This document shows, one piece after another, positions 23,116-35,478 of a DNA stretch of 64,000 nucleotides. Position numbers and translations under genes: made by a program. Each line of letters begins with the position of its first letter. The first letter of the stretch is position 1. A model generated the notes under the pieces. The model was given only the letters and a program-made list of their open reading frames with translations, did not search any database and was not told the origin of the DNA. The DNA is from Siphonodentalium dalli (lineage: Eukaryota; Mollusca; Scaphopoda; Gadilida; Siphonodentaliidae): the NCBI GenBank assembly GCA_032622095.1, contig CP136065.1, positions 39,187,503-39,251,502 on the forward strand, given 5' to 3'.

Positions 23116-25424
23116 TTAGATTGTTTCATGAACTCACCAGAATAAGAAGGCTGTAAACTGGACGAAGAAATTGCGATCGACAAACAATATAGTATGATCC
23201 GAAGAGTGAACAGGAATTTGTGAACTATTAATCATGCAGCTTGTGTCACCATCGATTTTAAATTGTTATCGCAGGACGACTGCTTCGTTGCGCACTCGAA
23301 ATATCTGTTCATGTACTTGTAGATATACGACAGAAACACCCGGTTAATATTTGTTCAGTGATAAGCGAGTGACGTATACATGCGGTCGCATTTATATGCG
23401 TACGAGGTCATTATACCCGAGATACACGTCTGCCCGTTAACGTATGTTATCCTCAAGTAGAACCAAAGAATAACCCGGGAGTATACAAATTATGTAGTTA
23501 CTGTAGAACTATAGCTTACACTGTCTTGGTGAACGGCATGCACCCAAGAAAACCGGGATATGGTTTACAGTAAACTCCGATCGTGTTTACAAAAAGCCAA
23601 GATGAACAGAAGAACCCCGGATCTCCGATAGGGTGATCAATAGAAATTGAGAATAATCTTGTTCAAAGAAGTTATTTTTTACGAATATTAATCCAAATTG
23701 ACAACCCACACCGTATCTCATAGATATAGTAATTGAATACAATGATTCTCGATGACGAAGTCACTTGAGTTAGTTAATCGCCGATAGTTGCGTCGCGAAT
23801 AAAAATGTAAATGGTTACAGTTGAGCTTAAAGTTCTAACGATATTTTCTTTGGCGTGGTATAATATGTCTTTAAATGTCAACCAATAAGTCAATTCCAAT
23901 TTGATAGAAGTCGTTCGAAATAAAAAACGCTAAGGTATCAATACACAATATAGACCAAACTGGAGGAGGGTACGGCACAGTTTCCGTCGAGTATTCTTTT
24001 ACTTTAGACAGAAATGTCTGTACTTTAGCTTCTTCTTTTCTTCTTCTTCCTCTTCTCCTTCTTTTTCTTCTTCTACATCTCAGCTATGCCCCTTGGTTTA
24101 CACATACGTTTAATTTATACACAGGTTTCTGTTTAATAAAATGTTCAACTCAATAGTAGACCATGCCAGAGCGAATGTCAGTAAACCTTCGCTGAATATG
24201 AAAATCTTGTTACGTATCCCAATTTTTTACGTTTTTGTGAATTCTCCCTTTTTTTAAATAAGTTAACCTTCTAACCAGTAATGTCACATTTAACATAAGC
24301 TACACTGGCAGATACTTATTTTTCTATTTTTAAGACACTGCCCCAACAACCCTCTAAATCGTGTACAGCTATACCCAAATGAAAATTGATAGGTGTCAAC
24401 AAATAACCAGTCAAAGGGATAGAACTCTATCGTATACATTTATTTATTTAAATGTATTTATAGAGCGCACATTCCTCAGACATGTTCACATGCGCAACAA
24501 CATCATACATAACAAATACTACAAAATAGTGTTATACATTGCCCTTGTGAGCACAGCTTGCACAAGTTGGTGATAGCCACCTGGTAATGTATATGACTAT
24601 AATCGTAAAATGTACAGTCGACTGCTGAACTGCTTTTTAACTTTGATTGCAAAATTATATTATATTGGCTACCATAATTCGTCTAGCGATAATATAAACT
24701 AGCTGTAAAGGTTCATAATATGATGCTGATTGATGGCATTCGATAATTTAGAGTTCCAATTAACAAAGCTAATTATCTTAGTTCACCCATAACGATAACG
24801 GCATTCAGATGGAAATGGAATATCACATTCATCCAATCATGGATGGAAACGCCGTTGCGTCTGGCGAGAATTAAATTGTCTCGCAACACACGCGCATGGC
24901 GTCATATTTAAAAACCGGATATCGATTTCCGGCGCCTCGTTTGAAATGAAAGTGAACTCTAACTTATAATTAATGTGGCTGAATTAAAAAAAAATCATAT
25001 TCTACCGTACATACAAAATATAAGAGCACAACCGAACACTTGCCCTTCTAAGAGGAACCATTTTTATCAGAAATATATTGGAAGTTACCATCTGTTCCAA
25101 TTTCGCTTCGATATTTTTGATAAATTTGGTGACCATCTTCTTGGATTAGGAGTTCCAAGTGCTCTTGGAAAAAACCAAGCGCCTTGTTATAAATAAGAAA
25201 TATATTAACAATTATCCATCTTATATGGTGTAACAAACCGATCAAACTAACCAGTTGCATATTTAAAAAACGACCACCATATTGGGCACCATCTTGTCCA
25301 GACGTGTCTCGGCATCCATATTTTGTATAGTATGATCATGTAATCTGGACATTCTGATTACACGTGCTGCACACTGATGACGTGTCCGTCTTGATAGAAT
25401 CGTACCTACAAACTGGAATGTTCT
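23116..25424. other. Non-coding; pyrimidine microsatellite at 24,028-24,078
   Basis: No gene recognised. It contains a diverged copy of the dispersed repeat at 2,215 (about 23,625-23,880) and a CTT-rich microsatellite. The last part is the 3' flank of the TRIM-like gene on the minus strand; I found no clear AATAAA. Confidence 0.5.
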
Positions 25425-26918
25425 CTAGACATTTTGCAGCTGAACAATATATGATGTGATACAGTTATAGTTACTGCTATTGTTTCCATTTGAAACCACG
25501 AAGCACATCCTGGTAGGGTTGACACATATTCCGACGGGATTGGTTACTGATATTACTGAGCGACTACGTTGTCCGTCACGGCTCAGTTCCACCACGTCGT
25601 GACTGCGGTTGTTGCAGACGTAAATGTTGGTTCCAAACACACATACGTCCATCGGATTAGACCCGCCACAAGGTATCGTTCTGAGATGTGTCGCGAGATC
25701 CGATGACAACGCTATCACTTGATGTGCTCTATAATCCGTAACAAACACGACGTCACCCTTCGGAGATACAGCCACGCCCCATGGATACTTGAAGGCGTGC
25801 GACGACATAGCAATGACGTAACCACTCATTGTTAGCTTACGCACGCGACGTCCATTGTTACATGCAACGACTAATATGTCCCCAACAGATCCGATACCTG
25901 CACATCCTCCGGATACAGGAAACGATGTTTGGTGATTGAGATCCGAGGTTAGATACACCGATATCTGACTTCGTGCTTGGTGTGTTACGTAGATGCGGTC
26001 ATTAAGATGACATATACCAGTCGGTTGATCATTGATCGCGAGGGTGACAGACTTTGTGGTTTCACCCCTTTGTGTTACTACACTGAGAGTGTTCGGATTA
26101 GATGACGCAATAACCATATCAGACGTCGGAGTTTTGTGGATGAACGCCATGACCGACCCAGATCTTCCGCAGGAAAAGTCGAATTCCTTTACAATTTGAC
26201 TGATATGATTCTGACAAATACCGATATTACAAGAATATTTCACAATCTTCTTTATAGAATCCAGAACTCCTGTTTTGATGACGGCCTCGTAATCTATAGA
26301 CCATAATTCTTCGAAATCTCTGAGCAGACTTTTTGAATTGGATATAGTTTGATGGAGTTTGATTGAGCGCTCGTTCAGAGTTTTAACCCTTTGTGCTGCA
26401 GATGCTTCTGAAGTAGCTTGTGAGTCGACAGGAACGTTCTCTCCTCCCGGGTTTATTGCCGCCCCTTCACATGAACGTGATTCCGCATCTTGTTCTGGTG
26501 AAAGTTCTCCTTGTCTCTCTTTCTTCAGTTCGGACAGAACGTTTACTATCTTATCCATACTCCGTCCTGACAACTTGTGATTTGACATAGTCTCCCTAAC
26601 ACCATTGAGCGTTTTCTGCTCGCATTCATCAACGACTCGGCGAATCTCAGAAAATAAAGTCTGTATCTCCGTTAGCATATCCTTCTCTCGTCCGTCCTGT
26701 TTGGTTATCCAACCATTTGCTTCTAAGATTAGTTTTTCAAGACCTGATTCGCATTCTTTGATATCCGCTTCCATTTTTGCTGTCGCATTCGATAATTCTT
26801 CGAGTTGACATTTTGGATATGCAACTGAATGACACGTCGCACAACACAGTATGGCGTGTGTGCCGCAGAATGATTTGATATGCTGTGAGTGCAGCGAACA
26901 GAAATCGACGGTCGACAT
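25425..26918 (-). CDS. B-box / coiled-coil / NHL-type beta-propeller protein (TRIM-like, no RING)
   Basis: 497 residues in one exon. Seen: N-terminal B-box-like zinc site (C7, H10, C18, H21, C26, C29, with C37; the usual last His position is Tyr34, so the second metal site may be altered); a long charged helical region about 40-135 and another about 178-206 (coiled coil); then about 245-497 with repeated blades of the type 'P.GVAVSP.GDVVFVTD...HQV' and 'NPVGICVNPTRMCFVVSNG', as in NHL-type propellers. Known of the family: such RING-less B-box/NHL proteins are hugely expanded in molluscs, are usually cytoplasmic, and are often annotated as TRIM2/3/71-like; without RING, ubiquitin-ligase activity cannot be assumed. 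The start is the first ATG in frame, 13 nt after a pyrimidine-rich acceptor (ends AG at about 26,932 on the minus strand), which implies a 5' UTR exon further upstream. A paralogue in the same orientation lies at 36,572. Confidence 0.88.
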   Translation of the reverse strand: MSTVDFCSLHSQHIKSFCGTHAILCCATCHSVAYPKCQLEELSNATAKMEADIKECESGLEKLILEANGWITKQDGREKDMLTEIQTLFSEIRRVVDECEQKTLNGVRETMSNHKLSGRSMDKIVNVLSELKKERQGELSPEQDAESRSCEGAAINPGGENVPVDSQATSEASAAQRVKTLNERSIKLHQTISNSKSLLRDFEELWSIDYEAVIKTGVLDSIKKIVKYSCNIGICQNHISQIVKEFDFSCGRSGSVMAFIHKTPTSDMVIASSNPNTLSVVTQRGETTKSVTLAINDQPTGICHLNDRIYVTHQARSQISVYLTSDLNHQTSFPVSGGCAGIGSVGDILVVACNNGRRVRKLTMSGYVIAMSSHAFKYPWGVAVSPKGDVVFVTDYRAHQVIALSSDLATHLRTIPCGGSNPMDVCVFGTNIYVCNNRSHDVVELSRDGQRSRSVISVTNPVGICVNPTRMCFVVSNGNNSSNYNCITSYIVQLQNV

Positions 26919-28797
26919 GGCTTACCTGAAAAATAAAATCGTTCTATCATTATGTTCTTGTCAAGTTACCATTTCACACCGACATGGACAAATACGATCT
27001 ACCAGAAACGCCGTATTGCGCACCGAAAATATATAACGACGCTATCTTGTGGAATGTAGCTACAACGGGGCAATACATGCCGAATATATTTCGGAATCTG
27101 CAACCAGGCTTATTTGTGAGTTCAAAGATAATTAAATGCCATGGTATGACATGTGCATTTTATAAATATATAACTACATATTGTTTATGTTAGTCGACAT
27201 TAGTTATTTTAGCGGGGTATAGTTATTCTCTATATATAGAATGTATGAATGTGGCAGTTCCACGTGTCAATAAAATTACAGTGCACTGCAGTTACATCCT
27301 TACATCACAGCGTGCTATACATATGGCGGTATATTAATTCTCGATGACAAGTGAAGGGGGTGTTAGAAATTTTATTTAATTTCACAAACTGCAAGGCAGA
27401 GCTCATAGTCCGGGGGGGGGGGGCTTATATGGGTACCCTTGCATCCCCTGGGACTTAACCCAACTCATTTTGTTCCTTATTATGTCCTTCAGTGTTTAAG
27501 CTATGTTGACCAAACAAATAGTGGCCGTGTAGACTCCAGACAAGATGGCGGCCATCATGGACGCCGTTTTCAGACTAGGGCCTAAGACAATTCGATGCAA
27601 ATTATAACGGGAAACTCTTGTAAAATGTATACAAATGTATATATTTTCGTGAAGCTAAGACATAATGACACTTTTATAGTGCAAAATTGAAACTTCCCAT
27701 TCAAGATGGCAGCCAAAATGGACTCCGGAAGTTGAAAATATTACGTTTTTTCACTTATAAGTCGGAATTTTATATATACGAAATTAATTAACCGAGAGCA
27801 CTAGTTAAATGGGCTCTTTCGTATTCACCATAACTAGCTCCATGAACTTATTTGAACTAATATCTAGACAATATCTTTATCTTTCATGCGACCAGACTTT
27901 TCATAGTCAGGTGAATGTATGTCAGTTATTAGACGCATCACATGAAATTTAACATTAGTTCTTGATATAATACTTCAATCAAAAACATCTATACAGTGTC
28001 AGGTACTATTCTCTTTCGGAAATAGCAAAACATGAAGCAGAGACAGTTCAGTTCTGTCCCAAGAGGTGTCTGTCGTATTTAATGGTGTCGAACATAAATT
28101 TCTCACGAAGCTGTACAGTTGGAAATAAATGCCCACCGCGATTGTTAATCATCACCATAATACGGAAAAAAGTGTTGCAACTTTTCTATCATTATTTGCA
28201 ATATTTGTTTACAAATATATGTATTGTGATTCGATATTTTCTTATGAGTCACTTAAAAATATAACTTGTCGTCGAACTCGTATTTCATATCATAGAAGAT
28301 TGTTGCAGTACATTGCGCAACATTGTCCTGGCATTTTCTTTATTTATTTGCAGATAGCTAGATATTAAGAATAATCAGGCGTGATATATCTGCGGAAGTG
28401 AATAGGCATTGACTTAACAGGAAATTGATAGTCTGTTGAAGCGGCACGTAGCGGCGGCTGGTGTTAAGGGAAATAACCGCAAAAAGATAATCCATTCGAT
28501 TCGAGCCGAGCTTTATTAACATAATAGGATTGATCGTTATCATTGCGCTAATGTCTTACGTCACTGTGCGTGTCCATAATAGACGTGCGTCTTACAGGCA
28601 TCCTAAATATAGGTCTGTGTACACTTAAGTTAATTATGATTTGATGTTTACGAAGTATTTTATTATTTTATTTTCGGATTGCGCTATACGATTGTTATAT
28701 CGAATAACAAATTTGAATTTAATTTGAATATGTGTCGGGCTGACACCATATTCTTACTTGACGTGTATTTTCTTGTGGTTGAACCTCATACCAAGTT
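26919..28797. other. 5' flank of the TRIM-like gene, then non-coding
   Basis: It starts with the presumed splice acceptor of the gene's 5' UTR intron. Beyond that only small non-protein-like ORFs. Around 27,530-27,740 there are 'caagatggcggcc' and 'caagatggcagcc' words resembling those in pearl-like cores, with no full unit. A G run lies at 27,412-27,423. Confidence 0.45.
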
Positions 28798-28801
28798 TTG
28801 A

Positions 28802-29232
28802 AGGTACTAAATCCGATCAGACGGTCCTCATGTATAACATCAAGATACAACAACATTTCTTCAAAATAAGCTTTAGTTATCAGAATCGATTTATTGCAAC
28901 AAAATAATTCTAACCACTGTCAACTATGGTAAGAAATTTCACAAAAAGTGTTATTTATCAACATTTTGTTCAACATAATATGGCCGTATTATCAAAAGAA
29001 ATTTGACCGTATTACCTCTTGAATTTAGGGTTATCCATCTTCATCCGCTGTTTTGTCCGAGACCCTCCGTTCTGGGCCACATGTTATTACACATCTCGAA
29101 AATGAACTTCAAAAATCGATATCTGATCACTCTGAGCTTTAATGGGTGGGTTCCTCGACTAGAATCAAATATATTTTACACCCGATGCCCAGGAAATAGT
29201 AATCTTGGAGCGTCTGATCGGATTGAGTACCT
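28802..29232 (+). mobile_element. MITE, AGGTACTCAATC family
   Basis: Left terminus AGGTACTAAATCCGATCAGA, right terminus TCTGATCGGATTGAGTACCT. The right flank is TTAA (29,233-29,236), the left TTGA. 431 bp, collinear with the copy at 32,340-32,769 in the opposite orientation. Non-coding. Confidence 0.8.
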
Positions 29233-29239
29233 TTAACAA

Positions 29240-29425
29240 CACGGGCTAGAACGCAAGCAAATTTGGCTGACCGACACTATATTCGAACTTGGCCTGTGTT
29301 TTCTAGTATTTAAACAACATATATCAAGTTTTGAGTCGATCGAAAAGCGAATACTAAAGTTATTATCAGCCTAAAACCAAACGGTTGACGAACGAACAGG
29401 CTGGTTAAATAATACGACCAGTTGC
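29240..29425 (+). repeat. Dispersed repeat shared with 42,590-42,730
   Basis: The words 'acttggcctgtg.tttctagta.tta' and 'catatatca.gttttgagtcgatcgaaaa' occur at both sites in the same order. Non-coding. Confidence 0.55.
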
Positions 29426-29429
29426 ACGA

Positions 29430-30710
29430 ATGAGAAGTATATGTCATATCTAAATATAGAATCACTCGATGACGAAACGAAACAGATTTGGGTGCAGCAA
29501 GTCACCGCCGCCAAATATATACATGACACAATGACCCAATTCATCGTCGCAAAGCGTGCTATTAAACCTAACGTTAACAAATCGTCGAACAATACACGCT
29601 AACCTTATTTCTCGATCGACGGCCAACTGTGCAATTGAATTTCCTCTCTAAACTACCAGTGCACATGAAATACCATGTACACACGTATTTCAATTATACC
29701 CTGGTAGGTATGGTACTCTCTGAAATAGATATTATTGTCGGATACTTACGTGTTTTAGGTTTATACTTTAATGTATTCATAGAAGTAACGAGAATGCAGA
29801 TAAAAAGACTTTATAACTTTTTGGATCCGGAGATGGACCGCTCGTGCTATTTTCCGGTAAACTCAATCGCATTGACGCGGTGGGCATTAAAAAAGTATTT
29901 GAACAGACTTTAGCATTTCACCACCGTCACTTACAAGTTTACTAAATAGGGCTAGCCCCATCCATGTGGTTCGTTATCTATATATAGGTGCTTAGTTCGA
30001 ATAACGGTAACTTGTTACTCTCCTTAGTCACAATTCATGTGGACCATTTTTTTTCTGAGAATGGTTCTATCCACGATCCATTATTTTGAAATGGATATGA
30101 GGGAATCATATGGTGGACTAAGTTCCGACTAACCCATCGGGTAGGGGATTAATGATAATCTAGGCATTTATATGTAAGACGTAATAACAGGCCAACCATT
30201 ACATTTTAGTAAATTTATAATTTCGAATTCAAGTAGTCATTTTAGACTATGTACTTATATCAGTTCCACTTTATCATCCTGGGGATCTTGGGACTAGTGA
30301 TGTCTCTAATGGTGCTCAAGGATGCTATAATCTACATGCATGTGGTATAATAGTAATATACAACACATATTAATGTAGTATGAACTTTAATATACCCCTA
30401 AGTTATAATGTTATAAGTGTACCAGAGGACCGACCCGAGTATCGAGGCGACAATGATCGTTGATGCTTGAATATTATTGCTGGCCAGACAGGCTGGAAGG
30501 TATAGAAGTGATCATCCTATAGGTCGGGGAATATGGTTTCTGATATAGGATTTGCCTGACTATTATGTTGGATTTTGTTACTAACCTTCATAATTGATCA
30601 GGCCGTCACCATATTTGGGGAACTGACTTATTTGGGTGATATATACTGTCCCCAGTCGGTTACGAGGTTGAAGATCTCGTTAGGTCTGCGTCTAGTTAAC
30701 TCTAATTACT
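29430..30710 (+). repeat. Dispersed repeat, parts C-D (copy 2)
   Basis: Diverged and partly deleted copy of 19,780-21,900: 'catacctaaatatagaatc.c.cgatgacgaaacga', 'cgacggccaa.tgtgcaat', 'agatact tacgtgttttag'-type words in the same order. The 94-codon ORF at 29,629 falls in it and is not protein-like. Confidence 0.65.
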
Positions 30711-30733
30711 ATACATGTTCATATTTCAAGTTA

Positions 30734-30865
30734 CAGAGTCTGCAGTTGTCTGGTATAGCGTGGTATCAGGCGGTGGACACTTACCACGCGACACGAGGCG
30801 GATGGTGGCATTGGTCACACCGAGCCTGGTAGCATACACGCTATACCAGACAACTGGAGACACTG
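30734..30865. mobile_element. Tc1/mariner-type MITE
   Basis: The arms CAGAGTCTGCAGTTGTCTGG (left) and the inverted partner of CAGTGTCTCCAGTTGTCTGG (right), continuing as TATAGCGTG, bound 132 bp flanked by TA on each side. A TA target and CAGTG-type ends suggest a Tc1/mariner derivative. The 152-codon minus-strand ORF that crosses it is not credible as a gene. Confidence 0.7.
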
Positions 30866-30867
30866 TA

Positions 30868-31189
30868 AGGTATTTATTTACCACGTCGATATTTTCATCT
30901 GACATTAGAAATATTGAACCACGCACGAGTTTCAATGCAGGCTGTAAAACACCAAACAAAAAACATACCGAACACTTTGTCCGACGTGAAATCTGATAAA
31001 ACATTCGGTTTAATTTAGGGGATGTGACTGTGAGGTATATACAAAAGTACTTATATACTCGAAAACTAACAATCACAACTAAAAAATACCAACAAGTTTC
31101 TGCAAGTGAAACGCAAAATGAAATTCGTGAATAGTTTGCGACCAATGGTTCTATCAGGTCACATACACTCAAAGTAGTGTTCATTTAAA
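30868..31189. other. No gene seen
   Basis: Non-coding interval between two MITEs. Confidence 0.4.
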
Positions 31190-31706
31190 GGCCCACTTAA
31201 TTTTCGAACCCCCAGATCACATTATATAAAATATATGCCATATTATATACCATGAACCCTCAGATTACATTATGTAAAATATATGCCATATTATATACCA
31301 TTTGAAAGAGGAAGCTCCAAAACATTGCGTTATCAACTTATCCGGTGTAATAAAATGTGGATATGTTTTTGTTGAGTTGCCAACGCGTTTTGTCATCTTG
31401 ATTGCAGTAAAAATCAGTATTATTTTTAAAGCAGGGGGAATAACTCTATATATTAAAGATAGAGCTCTTCCCCTTCCATTGAAAAAGTTTGAATTATGTT
31501 GCATGCTGTGAGCCAAAGGGGGGGGGGGTAAGTCATTCTATGATTTCAGCAGTTTTCTATTTCTCTGTGGGCATCTTCTGAGACAGATGTTTCAAATAGT
31601 GATGAATTATAGTATTTTAATCATATTTTATGGCATAGATTGTTATTAAGCCGTATATCAAGTCACTATAAACAAATTAATCGGCGACTCGAAAATTAAG
31701 TGGGCC
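31190..31706. mobile_element. MITE with 18-bp perfect terminal inverted repeats
   Basis: GGCCCACTTAATTTTCGA at 31,190 is exactly inverted at 31,689-31,706. The interior has a hairpin (AGAGCTCTTCCCC... opposite GGGGGAATAACTCTAT) and a short direct repeat of 'agatcacattatataaaatatatgccatattatatacca'. A diverged reverse-orientation copy is at 40,590-40,845. No target duplication identified, so the superfamily is open. Confidence 0.75.
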
Positions 31707-32335
31707 ATGAAGCCGGATGTGTTTCCCCAATTACCCCATTCAAGTTTTCAGTGCAGATAAAGTTGATGTCAAAATATGATCTTTGGCCTCGTACTCCAAT
31801 GATGGATATTGACACGGCGCCCATGCAGTTTTGTCATAAGAAAACTGTCTGCAAGAGTCTAACAGCAAATTCTCTGTCAATGGAATTCGGTTTATTTATC
31901 ATGAAGAAGCTATAGCCACAATCATCAGTCTCTTATACAAAGGATACACCAGCTGACTTGACATGCCAAGTAAAGAGGTCTCATAGGACCATTAGCGAGT
32001 AACCTTGGTCAGCATGGGTTTCCAGACTATACCAGGTGAAAGCTAACGCCAGACATCAATCAAATGTCAAGTCATGTACATATGTTTGATAAATATATTT
32101 TTATTTTATCATAAAATACCAACAACAAAAAATGATAATAATATAATTACGTCTGGTTATATAATAATATAATTTCCCCTGGTTATATAATTATATAATT
32201 ACCCCTGGTTAATATTTTGACATTATTCGTTTTTCATATCTACATTTAATTGGAACATTTTACCATCATGAGTATTAAATACTTTACAATGATTATTTTG
32301 GCGGCTTCAAAATCTTAGCCTCATTGATTAATGTT
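31707..32335. other. No gene; short AT repeat at about 32,145-32,215
   Basis: Three short units of 'ataattaccc/tctggttatataa' (about 28 bp). Otherwise non-coding. Confidence 0.45.
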
Positions 32336-32339
32336 TTAA

Positions 32340-32769
32340 AGGTACTCAATTCGATCAGACGATCTTAAGTTACTACTTCTTTGGCTTCAGGGGTAAAAAA
32401 TGTGTGATTCGAGTCGACTAAGCCACCCATCAAAGAGTGATCAGATATAGATTTTTGAACCTTGTTATTTCTCGATGTGTATGTGTATATTTGGCCCAGA
32501 AACACGTGGTCAAACGGAGGGTCTTGATCAAAATTGTGGATGAAGATGGATAACTCTAAAATCACGTTGTAATTCGGTCAAATATCGTGATACTTTAGTG
32601 ATAGTACGGCCATATTTTGTTGAACAAAATGTTGGGAAATTTGATACCATAGTTGACAGTGGTTAGCATTATTTTGTTGCAATACATTCTGATAACTAAA
32701 GCATATTTTGAATAGATGTTGTTGTTGTATCTTGATGGTATGGGGACCGTCTGATCGGATTGAGTACCT
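32340..32769 (-). mobile_element. MITE, AGGTACTCAATC family, perfect TTAA flanks
   Basis: AGGTACTCAATTCGATCAGA at the left, TCTGATCGGATTGAGTACCT at the right, with TTAA on both sides (32,336-32,339 and 32,770-32,773). 430 bp, non-coding: the best-preserved copy of the family here. Confidence 0.88.
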
Positions 32770-32773
32770 TTAA

Positions 32774-33088
32774 ATATAATTTCAACCTGTTATTGGAATT
32801 TTATTTACCGATATAACAGTTATCCAGGCGCATTGTAATTCAAACCGTTCCAATAATTGTCCTACGTGCAGTGTTTCACTCAATATCGTTTAAACTCGAG
32901 CGGTTTGGACGGTAGGCCTATATATTTTTGCGCGAATTCGGATTGCTGCAGTTTTCGTAATGGCCAGCAATAATCTTTAGATATCTTAGAGTGTGTATTC
33001 ACATTTCCTATATTCACATCAATAATTTTATTATTCATTATATTCCACATTATTTGGTTCGAGGCGGAAGGGAAAGTGCATCATTTAA
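32774..33088. other. No gene seen
   Basis: Non-coding 5' flank of the pearl-like element. Confidence 0.4.
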
Positions 33089-33089
33089 T

Positions 33090-35478
33090 GAAAGTGTCAA
33101 TGACACTGTAGCTCAACTTGGAAAGGGAATAATTTAATGTATTACAGTCAATGGAGCGATTAGGAATGTGGAAAGTTGAATGTCTAATACTAGTTTATAG
33201 ACATGAAGAGAAAAGTAAAATCCAAGATGGCTGCTGGCGGCCATGTTTTCGGCCGAATGACCCCAAAATGATTGTATCCCATCTACATGTCATCGTTAAC
33301 ATCCATGACAAATTTTATGACGATCAGACTAAAGGTACGACCTGTAGCCTATGCTAAAGAATTTAGTCATACAAAGAGTAAAATCCAAGATGGCTGCTGG
33401 CGGCCATGTTTTCGGCCGAATGACCCCAAAATGATTGTATCCCATCTACATGTCATTATTAACATCTATGACAAATTTTATGACGATCAGACTAAAGGTA
33501 CGACCTGTAGCCCATGCTAAAGAATTTAGTCATACAAAGAGTAAAATCCAATATTAACAACCATGACAAATTTCATGATGATCAGACGAACAGTACGACC
33601 TGTGGCCCATGCTAATGGATTAAATTTTGAAATCCAAGATGGCCACTGGCGGCCATGTTTTTTGTCCGAATGACCCCAAAATGACTCGTTCCCATTTACA
33701 TTCCAATTTCAACAGCCATGACAAATTTTATGATGATCAGACTAAATGTACGACCTGTAGCCCGTGCTAAAGGATTTAGTCATACAAAGAGTAAAATCAA
33801 AGATGGCTGCTGGCGGCCATGTTTTTCTGCCGAATGACCCCAAAATGACTCGTTCCCATCTACATGTCATTATTAACATTCACGACAAATTTTATGATGA
33901 TCAGACTAAAGGTACAACCTGTAGCCCGTGCTAAAGGATTTAGTCATACAAAGAGTAAAATCCAAGATGGCTGCTGGCGACCATGTTTTTTTGGCCGAAT
34001 GACCCCAAAATTACTCGTTCCCATCTACATGTCATTGTTAACATCCATGACAAATTTTATGATGATCAGACGAACAGTACGACCTGTGGCCCGTGCTAAT
34101 GGATTAAATTTTGAAATCCGAGATGGCCACTGGCGGCCATGTTTATTGGCCGAATGACCCCAAAATTACTCGTTCCCATCAACATTCCAATTTCAACAGC
34201 CATGACAAATTTTATGATGATCAGACTAAAGGTACGGCCTGTAGCCCGTGCTAAAGGATTTAGTCATACAAAGAGTAAAATCCAATATGGCTGCTGGCGG
34301 CCATGTTTTTTGGCCGATTGACCCCAAAATGACTCGTTCCCATCTACATGTCATTATTAACATTCTTGACAAATTTTATGCTGATCAGACTAAAAGTAGG
34401 ACCTGTAGCCCATGTTAAAGGATTTAGTCATACAAAGAGTAAAATCCAAGATGGCTGCTGGCGGCCATGTTTTTTGGCCGAATGACCCCACAATTACTCG
34501 TTCCCATCTACATGTCAATATTAACATCTATGACAAATTTGATGATGATCAGACTAAAGGTACGACCTGTAGCCCGTGCTAAAGAATTTAGTCATACAAA
34601 GAGTAAAATCCAAGAAGGCTGCTGGCCGCCATGTTTTTTGGCCAAATGACCCCAAAATTACTCGTTCCCATCTACATGTCAATATTAACATCCATGACAA
34701 ATTTCATGATGATCAGACGAACAGTACGACCTGTGGCCCGTGCTAATGGATTGAATTTTGAAATCCAAAATGGCCGCTGGCGGCCATGTTTTTTGTCCGA
34801 ATGACCCCAAAATGACTCGTTCCCATCTACATTCCAATTTTATGATGATCGGACTAAAGGTACGACCTGTAGCCCGTGCTAAAGGATTTAGTCATACAAA
34901 GAGTGAAATCAAAGATGCCTGCTGGCGGCCATGTTTTTGGCCGAATGACCCCAAAATGACTCGTTCCCATCTACATGTCATTATTAACATTCTTGACAAA
35001 TTTTATGATGATCAGACTAAAAGTACGACCTGTAGCCCGTGCTAAAGAATTTAGTCATACAAAGAGTAAAATCCAAGATGGCTGCTGGCGGCCATGTTTT
35101 TGGGCCGAATGACCCCAAAATGACTCGTTCCCATCTACATGTCAATATTAACATCCATGACAAATTTCATGACGATCAGACAAACAGTACGCCCTGTGGC
35201 CCGTGCTAATGGATTGAATTTTGAAATGCAAGATGGCCACTGGCGGCCATGTTTTTTTTACCGAATGACCCCAAAATTAATCATTCTGGTCTAAATGTTG
35301 ATGTCAACAGCTATGACAAATTTCATAATGATCCGACCAAAGGTACGACCTGTAGACTGCATTGTTGACGCCTTACGTACACACGTACACACGCACACAC
35401 GCACACACGTACACACGGACGACGGACGACAAAGCCATGGCAATAGCTCAAACTTTACAAAGTAAAGTTGAGCTAAAA
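33090..35478 (+). mobile_element. Pearl/HINE-like element (family 1) with about 14 core repeats
   Basis: The 5' end starts 'gaaagtgtcaatgacactgtagctcaactt'. The core units of about 165 bp each contain 'aaaatccaagatggctgctggcggccatgtt', 'cgaatgaccccaaaat', and 'ttagtcatacaaagagt'; GGCGGCCATGTTTT recurs about every 150-170 bp from 33,237 to 35,243. Then comes an ACGTACACACG/ACGGACGACGG microsatellite (35,370-35,430) and a 3' end 'caatagctcaaactttacaaagtaaagttgagctaa'. The 5' word TAGCTCAACTT is inverted at the 3' end (AAGTTGAGCTA). Two alternating subtypes of core unit exist ('gctgctggcggcc' and 'gccactggcggcc'). This is the published layout of bivalve pearl elements, non-autonomous and dependent on Helitron/Helentron proteins. 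Small ORFs in the array are products of the repeat. Confidence 0.82.

Noticed and set aside
30726..31184. 152-aa minus-strand ORF as a gene
   Set aside because: Half of it is inside a Tc1-type MITE, there is no domain, and other frames are also partly open.
33151..35045. Series of small related ORFs (SHTKSKIQDGCWRPCF...)
   Set aside because: They follow the 165-bp core repeats of a pearl-like element; stops and starts vary from unit to unit.
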